From contig NZ_JOHO01000047.1 in NCBI RefSeq assembly GCF_000719705.1, forward strand, positions 1 to 53,940: a stretch of DNA of 53,940 nucleotides, read 5' to 3'. Both the position numbers and the translations under genes were made by a program. The stretch is from Streptomyces sp. NRRL S-350. Its GTDB lineage: Bacteria > Actinomycetota > Actinomycetes > Streptomycetales > Streptomycetaceae. Positions 37,917 to 45,395 of this stretch are shown here, piece by piece (the first letter of the stretch is position 1; each line of letters opens with the position of its first letter). A model generated the notes under the pieces. That model saw nothing but the letters and a program-made list of their open reading frames with translations, did no database searches and was not told the DNA's origin.

Positions 37917-38396
37917 ATGGCGGAAATCACCTACGTCCGAGGCGATGCCACCACGCCCCAGGGCAAGGGCGTGAAGGTGATCGCGCACGTCTGCAACGAT
38001 CTCGGCGGCTGGGGCAAGGGCTTCGTGCTCGCGCTCTCCAGACGCTGGCCCGAGCCCGAGGCCGCGTTCCGACGCTGGCACCGGGCACGGGCGGAGAACG
38101 ACTTCGGCCTCGGCGCCCTCCAACTCGTGCAGGTCGAGCCGTACGTCTGGGTGGCCAACCTGGTCGGCCAGCGCGGCATCCGGACCGGGCGCTCCACCGG
38201 CGCTCCGGTGCGGTACGAAGCCATCGACACCGGGATGGCCGCCCTGGGGGGCCGCGCGCTCGAACTCGGCGCGTCAGTCCACATGCCGCGGATCGGCTGC
38301 GGCCTGGCGGGCGGCCGCTGGGAGAAGGTCGAACCGCTGGTCACCGCCCGACTGACGGCGCGGGGTGTCCCGGTGACCGTCTACGACGTCGACTGA
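37917..38396 (+). CDS. Second macro-domain protein (Appr-1''-p processing / TARG1-like)
   Basis: The product has 159 residues. ITYVRGDATTPQGKGVKVIAHVCNDLGGWGKGFVLALSRRWPE and the C-terminal loop HMPRIGCGLAGGRWEKVEPLV match the ALC1-like/TARG1 macro branch rather than the MacroD type at 24468. Members cleave ADP-ribose esters from glutamate or bind ADP-ribose. The start is 9 bases after the MFS stop, which suggests an operon. A poor ribosome-binding site fits coupled translation. An 11-bp tandem repeat begins within its stop codon. Confidence 0.88.
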   Translation: MAEITYVRGDATTPQGKGVKVIAHVCNDLGGWGKGFVLALSRRWPEPEAAFRRWHRARAENDFGLGALQLVQVEPYVWVANLVGQRGIRTGRSTGAPVRYEAIDTGMAALGGRALELGASVHMPRIGCGLAGGRWEKVEPLVTARLTARGVPVTVYDVD

Positions 38397-38461
38397 CCTG
38401 CCCAATACCTGCCCAAGACCTGACCACGACCTGACCACGACCTGTCCGCGACCTCGCCGAC
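38396..38461. repeat. 11-bp tandem repeat at the end of the macro-domain gene
   Basis: Six 11-base units start at 38396: ACCTGCCCAAT, ACCTGCCCAAG, ACCTGACCACG (twice), ACCTGTCCGCG, ACCTCGCCGAC. The first A is the last base of the TGA stop. The repeat lies between convergent genes. An 11-base period equals about one helical turn, but no protein site is recognised. Confidence 0.85.
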
Positions 38462-38515
38462 CCGTAGCCCGGGCCGGCGCACCACCCCGGCCTCGACCTC
38501 GGTCCGGGCCTTGAC

Positions 38516-39067
38516 CTAGACCTCGGTCCGAGCCCCTGGCCGACCCGGCCAGGCGTACACGTACTCGGGCAGCACGAACCCGCCCGGGAAGACGCCCTCC
38601 TGCGCCCGGACCCGTACCGCGCCCTCGCGCTCGTAGAACGCGATCGCCCGCGTGTTGTCGCGCAGCACCTCCAGGAACAGTTCGGCCCCGGGGTGCCGCT
38701 CGGCGACATGGGCCCGGGCCGCGGCCAGCAGCTCTCGGCCGATGCCGCCACTGGTCAGGCCGGGGCGCACGTGCAGATTGTCGACCAGTATCCGGCCGTC
38801 CGGCTGCGGGACGAGGTAGATGAACCCGACGGTCTCCCCGGCCCGTTCGGCGATTAGCAGCTCGGGCGTGTTCTCCGGCTCGCCGTAGTCGACATCCAGG
38901 CGCAGCTCCCACAGCTCGCGCCGCTGGGCGACCATCCCGTCGCCGAGCGCCGCCTCCGGGACGATCCCCCGATAGGTGGTGCGCCAGCTGAGGGCATGCA
39001 GCTCGGCGATGGACTCGGCGTCCCGGGTGTCGCCGCGCCGAATGACAGCCTTCCCTGAACTGATCAT
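38516..39067 (-). CDS. GNAT-family N-acetyltransferase
   Basis: The product has 183 residues. AVIRRGDTRDAESIAELHALSWRTTYRGIVPEAAL is the typical RimI-like N-terminus. The acetyl-CoA loop reads LHVRPGLTSGGIGRELLAAARAHVAERHPG (an R/Q-x-x-G-x-G/A variant), followed by LEVLRDNTRAIAFYEREGAVRV. The substrate is unknown. ATG at 39067 is 25 bases from a perfect GTTGAACATGTTCAAC operator. The divergent gene is a TetR regulator, so this acetyltransferase is probably under its control. Confidence 0.9.
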   Translation of the reverse strand: MISSGKAVIRRGDTRDAESIAELHALSWRTTYRGIVPEAALGDGMVAQRRELWELRLDVDYGEPENTPELLIAERAGETVGFIYLVPQPDGRILVDNLHVRPGLTSGGIGRELLAAARAHVAERHPGAELFLEVLRDNTRAIAFYEREGAVRVRAQEGVFPGGFVLPEYVYAWPGRPGARTEV

Positions 39068-39092
39068 GTGACCAGCCTCCCACAGAGATGGA

Positions 39093-39150
39093 GTTGAACA
39101 TGTTCAACCGAAGCGTCTACAGTCCTGCCAACCTTTTGAACGTGTTCGAA
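39093..39150. promoter_or_regulatory. Two TGAACRTGTTC operators between GNAT and TetR genes
   Basis: The first site, 39093-39108, is the perfect palindrome GTTGAACATGTTCAAC. The second, about 39135-39150, is TTTGAACGTGTTCGAA with the same GAAC-GT-GTTC-type core. Centres are about 42 bases apart (four helical turns). They are likely sites for the TetR protein, placed to control the GNAT gene and the regulator itself. Confidence 0.7.
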
Positions 39151-39250
39151 TCGCGGGGGGCGGCGTCGGTGGCACCGGGTGCGGAGGGGGCATCCGGTGC
39201 CACCAACACCGACACCGGCTGGAACTTCGCCTCCAGCTAGGCTCGTCCCC

Positions 39251-40051
39251 GTGGACGACCTGGCAGCGACGAACCGAACGGACGGCGAGAACGGTACGGC
39301 CGAGGCTTCGGCCGCGCCCGGCGCGGAGAGCGGGCCCATGCCCGGCGCCCGGGCGCAGCCGAAGACCGACAAGAGCGAGGCGACCCGGGCCCTGATCCTG
39401 GAGACCGCGATGCGGCTGTTCCAGGAACGGGGCTACGAGAAGACCACCATGCGCGCCATCGCCGCGGAAGCCGGCGTCTCGGTCGGCAATGCCTACTACT
39501 ATTTTTCGGCGAAAGAATTCCTCATCCAAGGATTCTACGACCGAATGACGTACGACCATGCGGCGGATGCCAGGAACCGCATGGCCAATACCCGGGACTT
39601 CGCCGAGCGCCTGGAAATCGCGCTGACTTCCTGGCTCGACACGGCGGCCCCGTACCACGAGTTCGCCGCGCAGTTCTTCCGGACGGCGGCCGACCCGACC
39701 AGCTCGCTGAGCCCGTTCTCCGACGAGTCCCATCCGGCCCGCGCCACGGCGGTCGAGCTGTTCCGCGACGTGCTCGCCGGCTCGGAACTGGCCCCCAAGC
39801 TGGACGCGGAACTGGTGGAACTGCTTCCCGACGTCCTCTGGCTGCATCTCATGGTCGTGGTGCTCTACTGGGTCTTCGACCGCACACCGGACACCGAACG
39901 GACGCGGGAATTCGTCCGCCGGTCCACCCCCATGGCCGCCCGGGTGATCAACCTGTCGCGCTACCGGGTTTTCCGGCCGATCGTCCGGGACGCCAAGGGC
40001 CTCATTCAGGACTTCATCCTGCCCACCATCGGGAAGACCGCCGTCAAGTAG
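39251..40051 (+). CDS. TetR-family transcriptional regulator
   Basis: The product has 266 residues from GTG at 39251. A 36-residue disordered leader precedes the HTH: EATRALILETAMRLFQERGYEKTTMRAIAAEAGVSVGNAYYYFSAKEFLIQGFYDRM. The large C-terminal ligand domain (RLEIALTSWLDTAAPYHEFAAQFFRTAA, LPDVLWLHLMVVVLYWVFDRTPDT) is rich in aromatics. A later ATG at 39338 (MPGARAQPKTDKSE) is an equally good start. The HTH stretch uses more AT-ending codons than its neighbours. Two palindromic sites lie upstream. Confidence 0.88.
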   Translation: MDDLAATNRTDGENGTAEASAAPGAESGPMPGARAQPKTDKSEATRALILETAMRLFQERGYEKTTMRAIAAEAGVSVGNAYYYFSAKEFLIQGFYDRMTYDHAADARNRMANTRDFAERLEIALTSWLDTAAPYHEFAAQFFRTAADPTSSLSPFSDESHPARATAVELFRDVLAGSELAPKLDAELVELLPDVLWLHLMVVVLYWVFDRTPDTERTREFVRRSTPMAARVINLSRYRVFRPIVRDAKGLIQDFILPTIGKTAVK

Positions 40052-40091
40052 GGGCCGTGGGAGCCGGAGCGGAATGCGACGGCCGGGCGGC

Positions 40092-41372
40092 TCAGAACAT
40101 GTCCGGGTTCCAGGGCCGCAGCGGAGTGCGCAGCAGCAGGTCCGCTGCGGCCGCCGCCCCCGGGCGGAGTTCGGTGAGCAGAGCGGCCGCCGCCAGCCTC
40201 GGGGCGGTCTCCGCGCCGAGGTAGAGCGAGCCCAACGCGGAGGCGCCGAGGGCGAGGTCGGCGTCGTCCACGGTCCGGGTGCAGCGGCCGGTGCCGTCGG
40301 CGGCGACGTCGAGCGCCCAACGGCCGGACGCGAAGCCGAGCTTGTCGTCGACCTCCAACACCACCCGGCCGGGGCCGCCGTACGTCCGGGCGCCGAACGC
40401 GGCTTCGACGTCCAGCACGCGCAGCCAGGTGAAGTCGGAGCCGTCCTCGTGCGGGGTGGCCGCGCGCCGGTCCTGGAGCAGCAGCGGCAGCGGGTCGTCC
40501 GGGGAGGCGTTGCCCACCGCGATCCTGGCCACCCAGTCGACGGAGAGCAGGAAGCGCCAGAGCTCGACCGTGGTGGGCAGGTCGAGGGCGGTGAACTCCG
40601 TGACGGTGAGCGTGCAGTCGGGATAGTCGCCGTCCCACTTGTCGTCGATCCGGTAGAGCACCAGACCGGTGACCGCGCCGTCGGCGTCCCGGTGGACGGC
40701 CGCGAACGGCTCCTTGAAGTCGAAGCCCGGCACCCGGACCTCGCCGGTGGCGCGCTGCCACCACAGCTCGTCGCGGTCGATCGCGCCCGGCTGGGTGCGC
40801 CGCCAGCGGTCGTGCAGGCCGGGCCCGAGTTCGCGCACCTCCGCCATCGTGGCGAAGTCGATCCTGCCGCCGGGAACGCCCGGCAGGCCCTCGCGGAGGC
40901 CCCTGGCGCGGCGCAGGTCCACCCGCCAGCCGGCGGCCCGGGTGGCGGGCCCGAAGCCGAACCGGCCGTAGATGCCGTACTCGGCGGCGATCAGGATGGC
41001 CACCGCCGTACCGCGGTCGGCGGCGGCCGCGAGGTCCCGGCGCATCATCGTGCTGAGCAGGCCCCGGCGGCGGTGGGTGGCACTGACCGTGACGTGGCTG
41101 ATGGCGTCGGCCGTGATGACGGCGCCGCCGGGGACGGTCAACTCGGCGTCGTAGCTGCGGAAGGTGGCGATCTGGCGGTCGCCGTCGAAGCCGGCCAGCA
41201 TCCGGCCGGGCTCCCACTGGCGGCGGCGCACCTCCGCCGCGCTGTCCACGTGCGGGCGGAGGAAGCCGAGGGTCAGGGCGCGGTCCCAGGCCGGCACCTC
41301 GTCCTCGGAAACCGCCCGTACCCGGAGTCCGCCCGCGGTGTCGACGGCCGTGTGGTCGATGCTGTTGCCCAT
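40092..41372 (-). CDS. Eis-like GNAT N-acetyltransferase
   Basis: The product has 426 residues with the three-part Eis layout. The first GNAT domain has ISHVTVSATHRRRGLLSTMMRRDLAAAADRGTAVAILIAAEYGIYGRFGFGPA (acetyl-CoA loop RRRGLL). A second degenerate GNAT and a sterol-carrier-like C-terminal domain follow, ending LLLRTPLRPWNPDMF. In Mycobacterium Eis the terminal carboxylate takes part in catalysis, and the short conserved-looking end fits that. Eis acetylates aminoglycosides and other amines, but the native role here is unknown. ATG at 41372 (MGNSIDHTAV) is chosen; the longer frame upstream is Arg-rich and non-coding-looking. Confidence 0.9.
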   Translation of the reverse strand: MGNSIDHTAVDTAGGLRVRAVSEDEVPAWDRALTLGFLRPHVDSAAEVRRRQWEPGRMLAGFDGDRQIATFRSYDAELTVPGGAVITADAISHVTVSATHRRRGLLSTMMRRDLAAAADRGTAVAILIAAEYGIYGRFGFGPATRAAGWRVDLRRARGLREGLPGVPGGRIDFATMAEVRELGPGLHDRWRRTQPGAIDRDELWWQRATGEVRVPGFDFKEPFAAVHRDADGAVTGLVLYRIDDKWDGDYPDCTLTVTEFTALDLPTTVELWRFLLSVDWVARIAVGNASPDDPLPLLLQDRRAATPHEDGSDFTWLRVLDVEAAFGARTYGGPGRVVLEVDDKLGFASGRWALDVAADGTGRCTRTVDDADLALGASALGSLYLGAETAPRLAAAALLTELRPGAAAAADLLLRTPLRPWNPDMF

Positions 41373-41853
41373 GGGGCCCACCGTACGGCGGCCACTCCGG
41401 CGGCGGCACCCGATTAACCGCTGCCCGACCTCTCGATGCTCTCCCGGCGCCACCACCCGGTGGTCGGAGCGCAGGACCCGGTCCGCGAAGGCCCGGTCCG
41501 CGAAGGCCCGGTGCCGCTCGCCGAGCGCCCGGAAGCCGAGCGGCCGGCAGATCCCGTCGGCCGGGCCGTCGGTGGCTCCTGGGTGTCCGCGTGCACCGGG
41601 CCTCGTCAACCTCCAGAAACGGTCCCGGCGGCGGCGACGGCAGGCCGGTGCGGGCTCCGCTCGGGCTCCGCTCGGCCCGCCGTCGGGCTCCCGTCGGACA
41701 CCCCGCCGCGATCAGGCGGCTTGCCCGGGTCGGCCGCGTGCCCCACGCTGAGCCCGGGTACGAGGACTACCGGCGAGCCCGGACCGCGCGCGGCCGAGCG
41801 TCCCGCGCCGCGCCGGTCCGTACGCCGGACACCCACGGACGGAAGGCCGGGCC
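41373..41853. other. Divergent intergenic region between the Eis-like and DHFR-like genes
   Basis: No gene is supported in these 481 bases. A 15-base direct repeat (GTCCGCGAAGGCCCG) is present twice at 41481-41510, followed by a third partial copy. Short GCTCCGCTCGG repeats occur near 41655-41680. Promoters for both flanking genes should lie here, but none is clear. Confidence 0.5.
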
Positions 41854-42420
41854 ATGCGGAAACTGATCTACGGCATGAACCTCACCCTGGACGGCTACGT
41901 CGCCGCGGTCGGCGACGACATCAGCTGGAGCGGGCCGCCGAGCGACGAACTGTTCCGGTGGTGGCTCGAGCTCGAGCAGCAGAGTGCCCTGTCGCTGTAC
42001 GGGCGCAAGCTGTGGGAGACGATGAGTTCCTACTGGCCGACCGGTGACCAGCAGCCAGACGCCACCCCGGCGGAGGTCGAGTTCGCCCGGAACTGGCGGG
42101 ACACGCCGAAAGTGGTGTTCTCCTCGACGATCGGCACGGTCGACTGGAACACCCGCCTGGTCACCGGCGACGCGATCGCCGAGATCACCCGGCTCAAGGC
42201 CGAGGACGGCGGCCCGATGAACATCGGCGGCGCAACGCTCGCCGGGGCGGCCATGCGCGCCGGACTGATCGACGAGTACGCGATCGCCGCCCATCCGGTC
42301 CTGGTGGGCGGCGGCACGCCGTTCTTCACCGCCCTGGACAGCTGGGTGAACCTGAACCTGGTGGAGACGCGGACGTTTCCCGGCGGCGTGGTCCTGAGCA
42401 GGTACGAGACGAGGCGCTGA
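41854..42420 (+). CDS. Dihydrofolate reductase-family (RibD C-terminal-like) protein
   Basis: The product has 188 residues. MRKLIYGMNLTLDGYVAAVGDDISW matches the start of the actinobacterial RibD-C/DHFR-like family. ALSLYGRKLWETMSSYWPT is the NADPH-contact strand-helix, and GGPMNIGGATLAGAAMRAGLIDEYAIAAHPVLVGGGTPFF is the conserved second half. These are NADPH-binding reductases, mostly of unknown substrate, not true folate enzymes. ATG at 41854 is preceded by GGAAGGCCGGGCC. Length is normal. Confidence 0.92.
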   Translation: MRKLIYGMNLTLDGYVAAVGDDISWSGPPSDELFRWWLELEQQSALSLYGRKLWETMSSYWPTGDQQPDATPAEVEFARNWRDTPKVVFSSTIGTVDWNTRLVTGDAIAEITRLKAEDGGPMNIGGATLAGAAMRAGLIDEYAIAAHPVLVGGGTPFFTALDSWVNLNLVETRTFPGGVVLSRYETRR

Positions 42421-42570
42421 GCAGCAGCACCCACCCGTCGGCCGGCGACGTACTCCCGTCCCGGCCTTCCACCAGGACGTCGCGGCCGGCGGAGGCCGCC
42501 CGTCGCGGTGACGCGCCGCCAGGGCTGGGATCGTGCCGCGGAATCCGAGCCCCACAGGAACCGGCCGGTC

Positions 42571-43866
42571 TCAGGGCCGGGCGTAGAAGTCCGGGGTACC
42601 CATGATCCAGAGGCTGGCCTGCTTGATCGGCATGCCCGCGCGCGGGGCCTCGATCATCTGGTCGTCGCCGATGTACAGCCCGACGTGGTGGATGTCCGCG
42701 GCGCGGCCGGTGTCCGTCCAGAAGACGAGGTCGCCCGGGCGCAGTTGGCGGTAGCCGATCGGGGCGCTCTGGGCGTACTGGTCGGCGGCGAAGTGGTTGA
42801 GCTCTCGGCCGCCCTGGCGCCAGGCCATCATGGTCAGCCCCGAGCAGTCGTAGCCGCCCGGGCCCTCGCCGCCCCAGATGTACGGCAGCCCGATCTTCGA
42901 CTTGGCGAAGGCGACCGCAGCGGCCGCGCCTTCGGCGGACCACGGGCGCTCTGCGGGCGGTCCGGCGGTCGGTCCGGCGGGCGGCGGCGCGGCGGAGGCC
43001 TTGGCGGCGGCCGCCGCTTCGGCGGCCTCGGCCTCCTGTGCGGCCTTCTCGGCGGCGGCGCGGGCGGCGGCCTCGGCCTCCCGGGCGGCGGCTGCCTCCA
43101 GCGCTTCGCGGCGTCGGCGTTCCAGCTCGACGGTGGTGTTCCGGGCGGCGGCCAGTTCGGTGAGCAGTTGCTCGCGGTGCCGGCCGACGGCGGCCACCTC
43201 GCCCTGCTGGGCGGCCAGCCGCCGCTCCGCCGTCGCCCTGGCCGCGGCGACCTCGGCGGCGGCCTTCTCGGCGGCCTCGGTGGCGGCGCGGGCGGCGGCG
43301 GAGGCGTTCCGGGCGGCGGCGGCCGTGGAGGTGGCGGCGTCGAGGATCTGCCGGGTGCGCCCGCTGACCTGGCCGACCGCGGCGGCGCGGTCGCCCGCCT
43401 CGCGCGGGCCGCGGGCGCCGAGCAGGGCGTTGAGTGCGGACAGTTCGGCGCCGGCGCCCTGGCGGTACGTCTCGGCTGCGAGCCTGGCGGCGTCATCGGC
43501 GGCCGCCGACCGGTCGGCCTCGGCGGTGGCGGCGCGCTGCGCGGCGGCGCCCTCCGCCGTTCGGGCCCGGGCGAGGGCGAGCTGGGCACCGTTGTAGGCC
43601 TCGACGGCGCGTTCGGCGCCGCGCCCGGCCCGGTCCAGTTCGGCCCTGGCGGCGGTGAGCGCGGCCTCCAGCGCGGCGACGGACGAGGCCTTGCCCTCGG
43701 CCTCGGCGCGGGCGCGGTCGATCTCCTCGCCCGTCGGGTACGGCGCCTCGCCCCGGGCCTGGCCGGGCGCCGGCTCAGGGTCCGCCTGGGCTGCGTGGGC
43801 GGCGGGGAGCAGCCCCAGGAGGGCGGTGAGGGACAACAGGAGGGTCGGCAGGAGCCTGCGCGCCAC
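42571..43866 (-). CDS. Secreted NlpC/P60 peptidoglycan endopeptidase with coiled-coil domain
   Basis: The product has 431 residues. A signal peptide VARRLLPTLLLSLTALLGLLPAAHAAQA leads into about 250 residues of Ala/Glu/Arg-rich coiled coil (EIDRARAEAEGKASSVAALEAAL to EAEAAARAAAEKAAQEAEAAE). The C-terminal NlpC/P60 domain has catalytic Cys in GGYDCSGLTMMAWRQGG and His in DIHHVGLYIGDDQMIEAP. Such proteins cut stem peptides during growth or sporulation. GTG at 43866 with GAAGGGA upstream gives a proper signal peptide. A Crp-like palindrome lies about 105 bases upstream. Confidence 0.92.
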   Translation of the reverse strand: MARRLLPTLLLSLTALLGLLPAAHAAQADPEPAPGQARGEAPYPTGEEIDRARAEAEGKASSVAALEAALTAARAELDRAGRGAERAVEAYNGAQLALARARTAEGAAAQRAATAEADRSAAADDAARLAAETYRQGAGAELSALNALLGARGPREAGDRAAAVGQVSGRTRQILDAATSTAAAARNASAAARAATEAAEKAAAEVAAARATAERRLAAQQGEVAAVGRHREQLLTELAAARNTTVELERRRREALEAAAAREAEAAARAAAEKAAQEAEAAEAAAAAKASAAPPPAGPTAGPPAERPWSAEGAAAAVAFAKSKIGLPYIWGGEGPGGYDCSGLTMMAWRQGGRELNHFAADQYAQSAPIGYRQLRPGDLVFWTDTGRAADIHHVGLYIGDDQMIEAPRAGMPIKQASLWIMGTPDFYARP

Positions 43867-44228
43867 GAGACATCCCTTCTCACGGGTCCGGAGGGGACGG
43901 CGGCGGAGGACGCGCGGTGCGCGGCGGGCGGCTACCGGGCGGTTGGTGATCCGACGAAACGTCCCATCACGTGACAGAACGGTCACATGAGGCCCATGGT
44001 CTCAATTCCGACAGCCCGCACACCCGGCAAAGCGCTCCGCCTGTCGAGTGACCATCAGATGATCCGAAGGAGGCCGGCCTTCGGCCGGACGCACAGGAAG
44101 ACTCGCTCGCACGGTGGACGAACGAGGCGAACGAGCGGGGCGGACGGGCGATACGGACGGACGAGGTGGACTGGCGACGTGGACTGGCGACGTGGACGGA
44201 CGAGACGGATGACCTGCCGGCGGACGGC
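43867..44228. other. Intergenic region upstream of the NlpC/P60 gene
   Basis: It holds the Crp-like dyad at 43971-43986, a stretch of GGACGA/GAACGAG-type imperfect repeats at about 44095-44160, and the unit GTGGACTGGCGAC repeated twice at 44166-44191. The NlpC/P60 promoter should lie here. No coding sequence is supported. Confidence 0.55.
43971..43986. promoter_or_regulatory. Crp-like palindrome GTGAC-N6-GTCAC
   Basis: GTGACAGAACGGTCAC matches the GTGAC-N6-GTCAC pattern reported for Crp of Streptomyces and related actinobacteria. It is about 105 bases upstream of the NlpC/P60 start. Crp controls germination and cell-wall functions, so the site is plausible but unproven. Confidence 0.45.
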
Positions 44229-45308
44229 CTACCGGTGGATCCGGCGGGTGTGCGTCCGCAGCCGGGGGTGCCGCTCGGGCCGGCGCTCCAGGCCGGTCGG
44301 GCCGACGCCATAGGTCCGGCTGCGCCCGGCCCGGACCGTACGGCGGCGCTGCTGCGCCCGGTGCGAACGGACCGGGCCGACCGTCGAGGCCGCGTACGGC
44401 CCCTCCCCGGCCGGGGACTGCAGCGTCGCCCCGGCCGCGGCGGCCGAGCGCCGGTCGGCCAGCCGGGCCCGGCGGCGGGCCAGCGCCCGGGCGGCGTGGG
44501 CGTCGAGGTGGGCGCTGGCCCGGGCGGCCATCCGCTCGGCCACCCGGTGGGCGGCGGGGTGGTTGGCGGGCACCTTGTCGGGCGCGCCGGCGATCAGGTC
44601 GAAGAGCCAGGTTCGGGCCCGGTCCGCGCGCCGGTGCAGCAGGCGCTCGCGCCGCAGCGCACGCGCCCGGCGCCTGGGGCGGGTGGTGTACCGCCAGCGG
44701 GCCCACGGGCTGCTCGGCCGGGCCAGCCGGACCGCGCCGATCCAGGACAGGCCGGGGACCATGATCCCGAGCAGGCCGGTCCACACCTTGCCCTTGAGCA
44801 GGGTGATCACCGAGGCCAGCGTGTTCACGGAGATCACCGTGATCAGGCCCCACCGGGTGTCCTCGCCGGGCGACGCGCCGAGCGGGACGTACCCGATCAG
44901 CAGCAGGGCGGTGAACAGGATCCCGAAGATCACGGCGTCCACCGACTTGCGGCCCTGCTCGCCCCAGTAGACGTCGTCCAGGTGCAGGATCAGCGCGAAC
45001 TCGTCCAGCACCAGGCCGCAGCCGATGCCGAAGGCCAGCCCGAACCAGTCCATCCACGGCTGCCCGCCGTAGGTGGCGAACACGCCGATGCCGCCCAACA
45101 GCAGGAAGCCCAGGCCGAAGACCATGTGGTGGATGTGCAGGCCGCCAGGGGTCACGTTGCCGGGCCACCACCGCACCTGGGCGCGGATCATCCGGACGCT
45201 GAAGCGGATGAAGACGAAGGAGGTGATGAAGCCGACCAGCAGCAGGAACAGCGGTTGCTTGTGCGCGTTGACGATGTGCTCGCGGTAGCTGTCCAGCAAT
45301 GTGGTCAT
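44229..45308 (-). CDS. Integral membrane protein of unknown function with His-rich motif
   Basis: The product has 359 residues. Its first 190 have about five membrane helices (PLFLLLVGFITSFVFIRFSV, LHIHHMVFGLGFLLLGGIGVFATYGG, FGLAFGIGCGLVLDEFALILHL, DAVIFGILFTALLLIGYVPLG, VNTLASVITLLKGKVWTGLLGIMV). HIHH in the second helix start and DEF-LILHLDDVYW could form a metal site. The C-terminal 170 residues are Arg/Ala-rich and cytoplasmic (ARRRARLADRRSAAAAG), turning into low complexity. I do not recognise a named family. ATG at 45308 follows GAAGGTAAGACGC. Confidence 0.8.
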   Translation of the reverse strand: MTTLLDSYREHIVNAHKQPLFLLLVGFITSFVFIRFSVRMIRAQVRWWPGNVTPGGLHIHHMVFGLGFLLLGGIGVFATYGGQPWMDWFGLAFGIGCGLVLDEFALILHLDDVYWGEQGRKSVDAVIFGILFTALLLIGYVPLGASPGEDTRWGLITVISVNTLASVITLLKGKVWTGLLGIMVPGLSWIGAVRLARPSSPWARWRYTTRPRRRARALRRERLLHRRADRARTWLFDLIAGAPDKVPANHPAAHRVAERMAARASAHLDAHAARALARRRARLADRRSAAAAGATLQSPAGEGPYAASTVGPVRSHRAQQRRRTVRAGRSRTYGVGPTGLERRPERHPRLRTHTRRIHR

Positions 45309-45395
45309 GCGTCTTACCTTCGTTCCTGGTCCTGCGTGCTGCTGCCGTGACATGGCCGGGGTCCGAGGGGACTCCGACACGGGTCAAACGCGCGG

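Noticed and set aside
36621..38396. MFS plus macro-domain pair as a toxin-antitoxin or defence module
   Set aside because: Close spacing supports co-transcription only; neither protein shows a toxin feature.
43867..44228. ydaO-type c-di-AMP riboswitch before the NlpC/P60 gene
   Set aside because: Such riboswitches precede some Streptomyces cell-wall hydrolase genes, but I could not find the conserved core or helices here.
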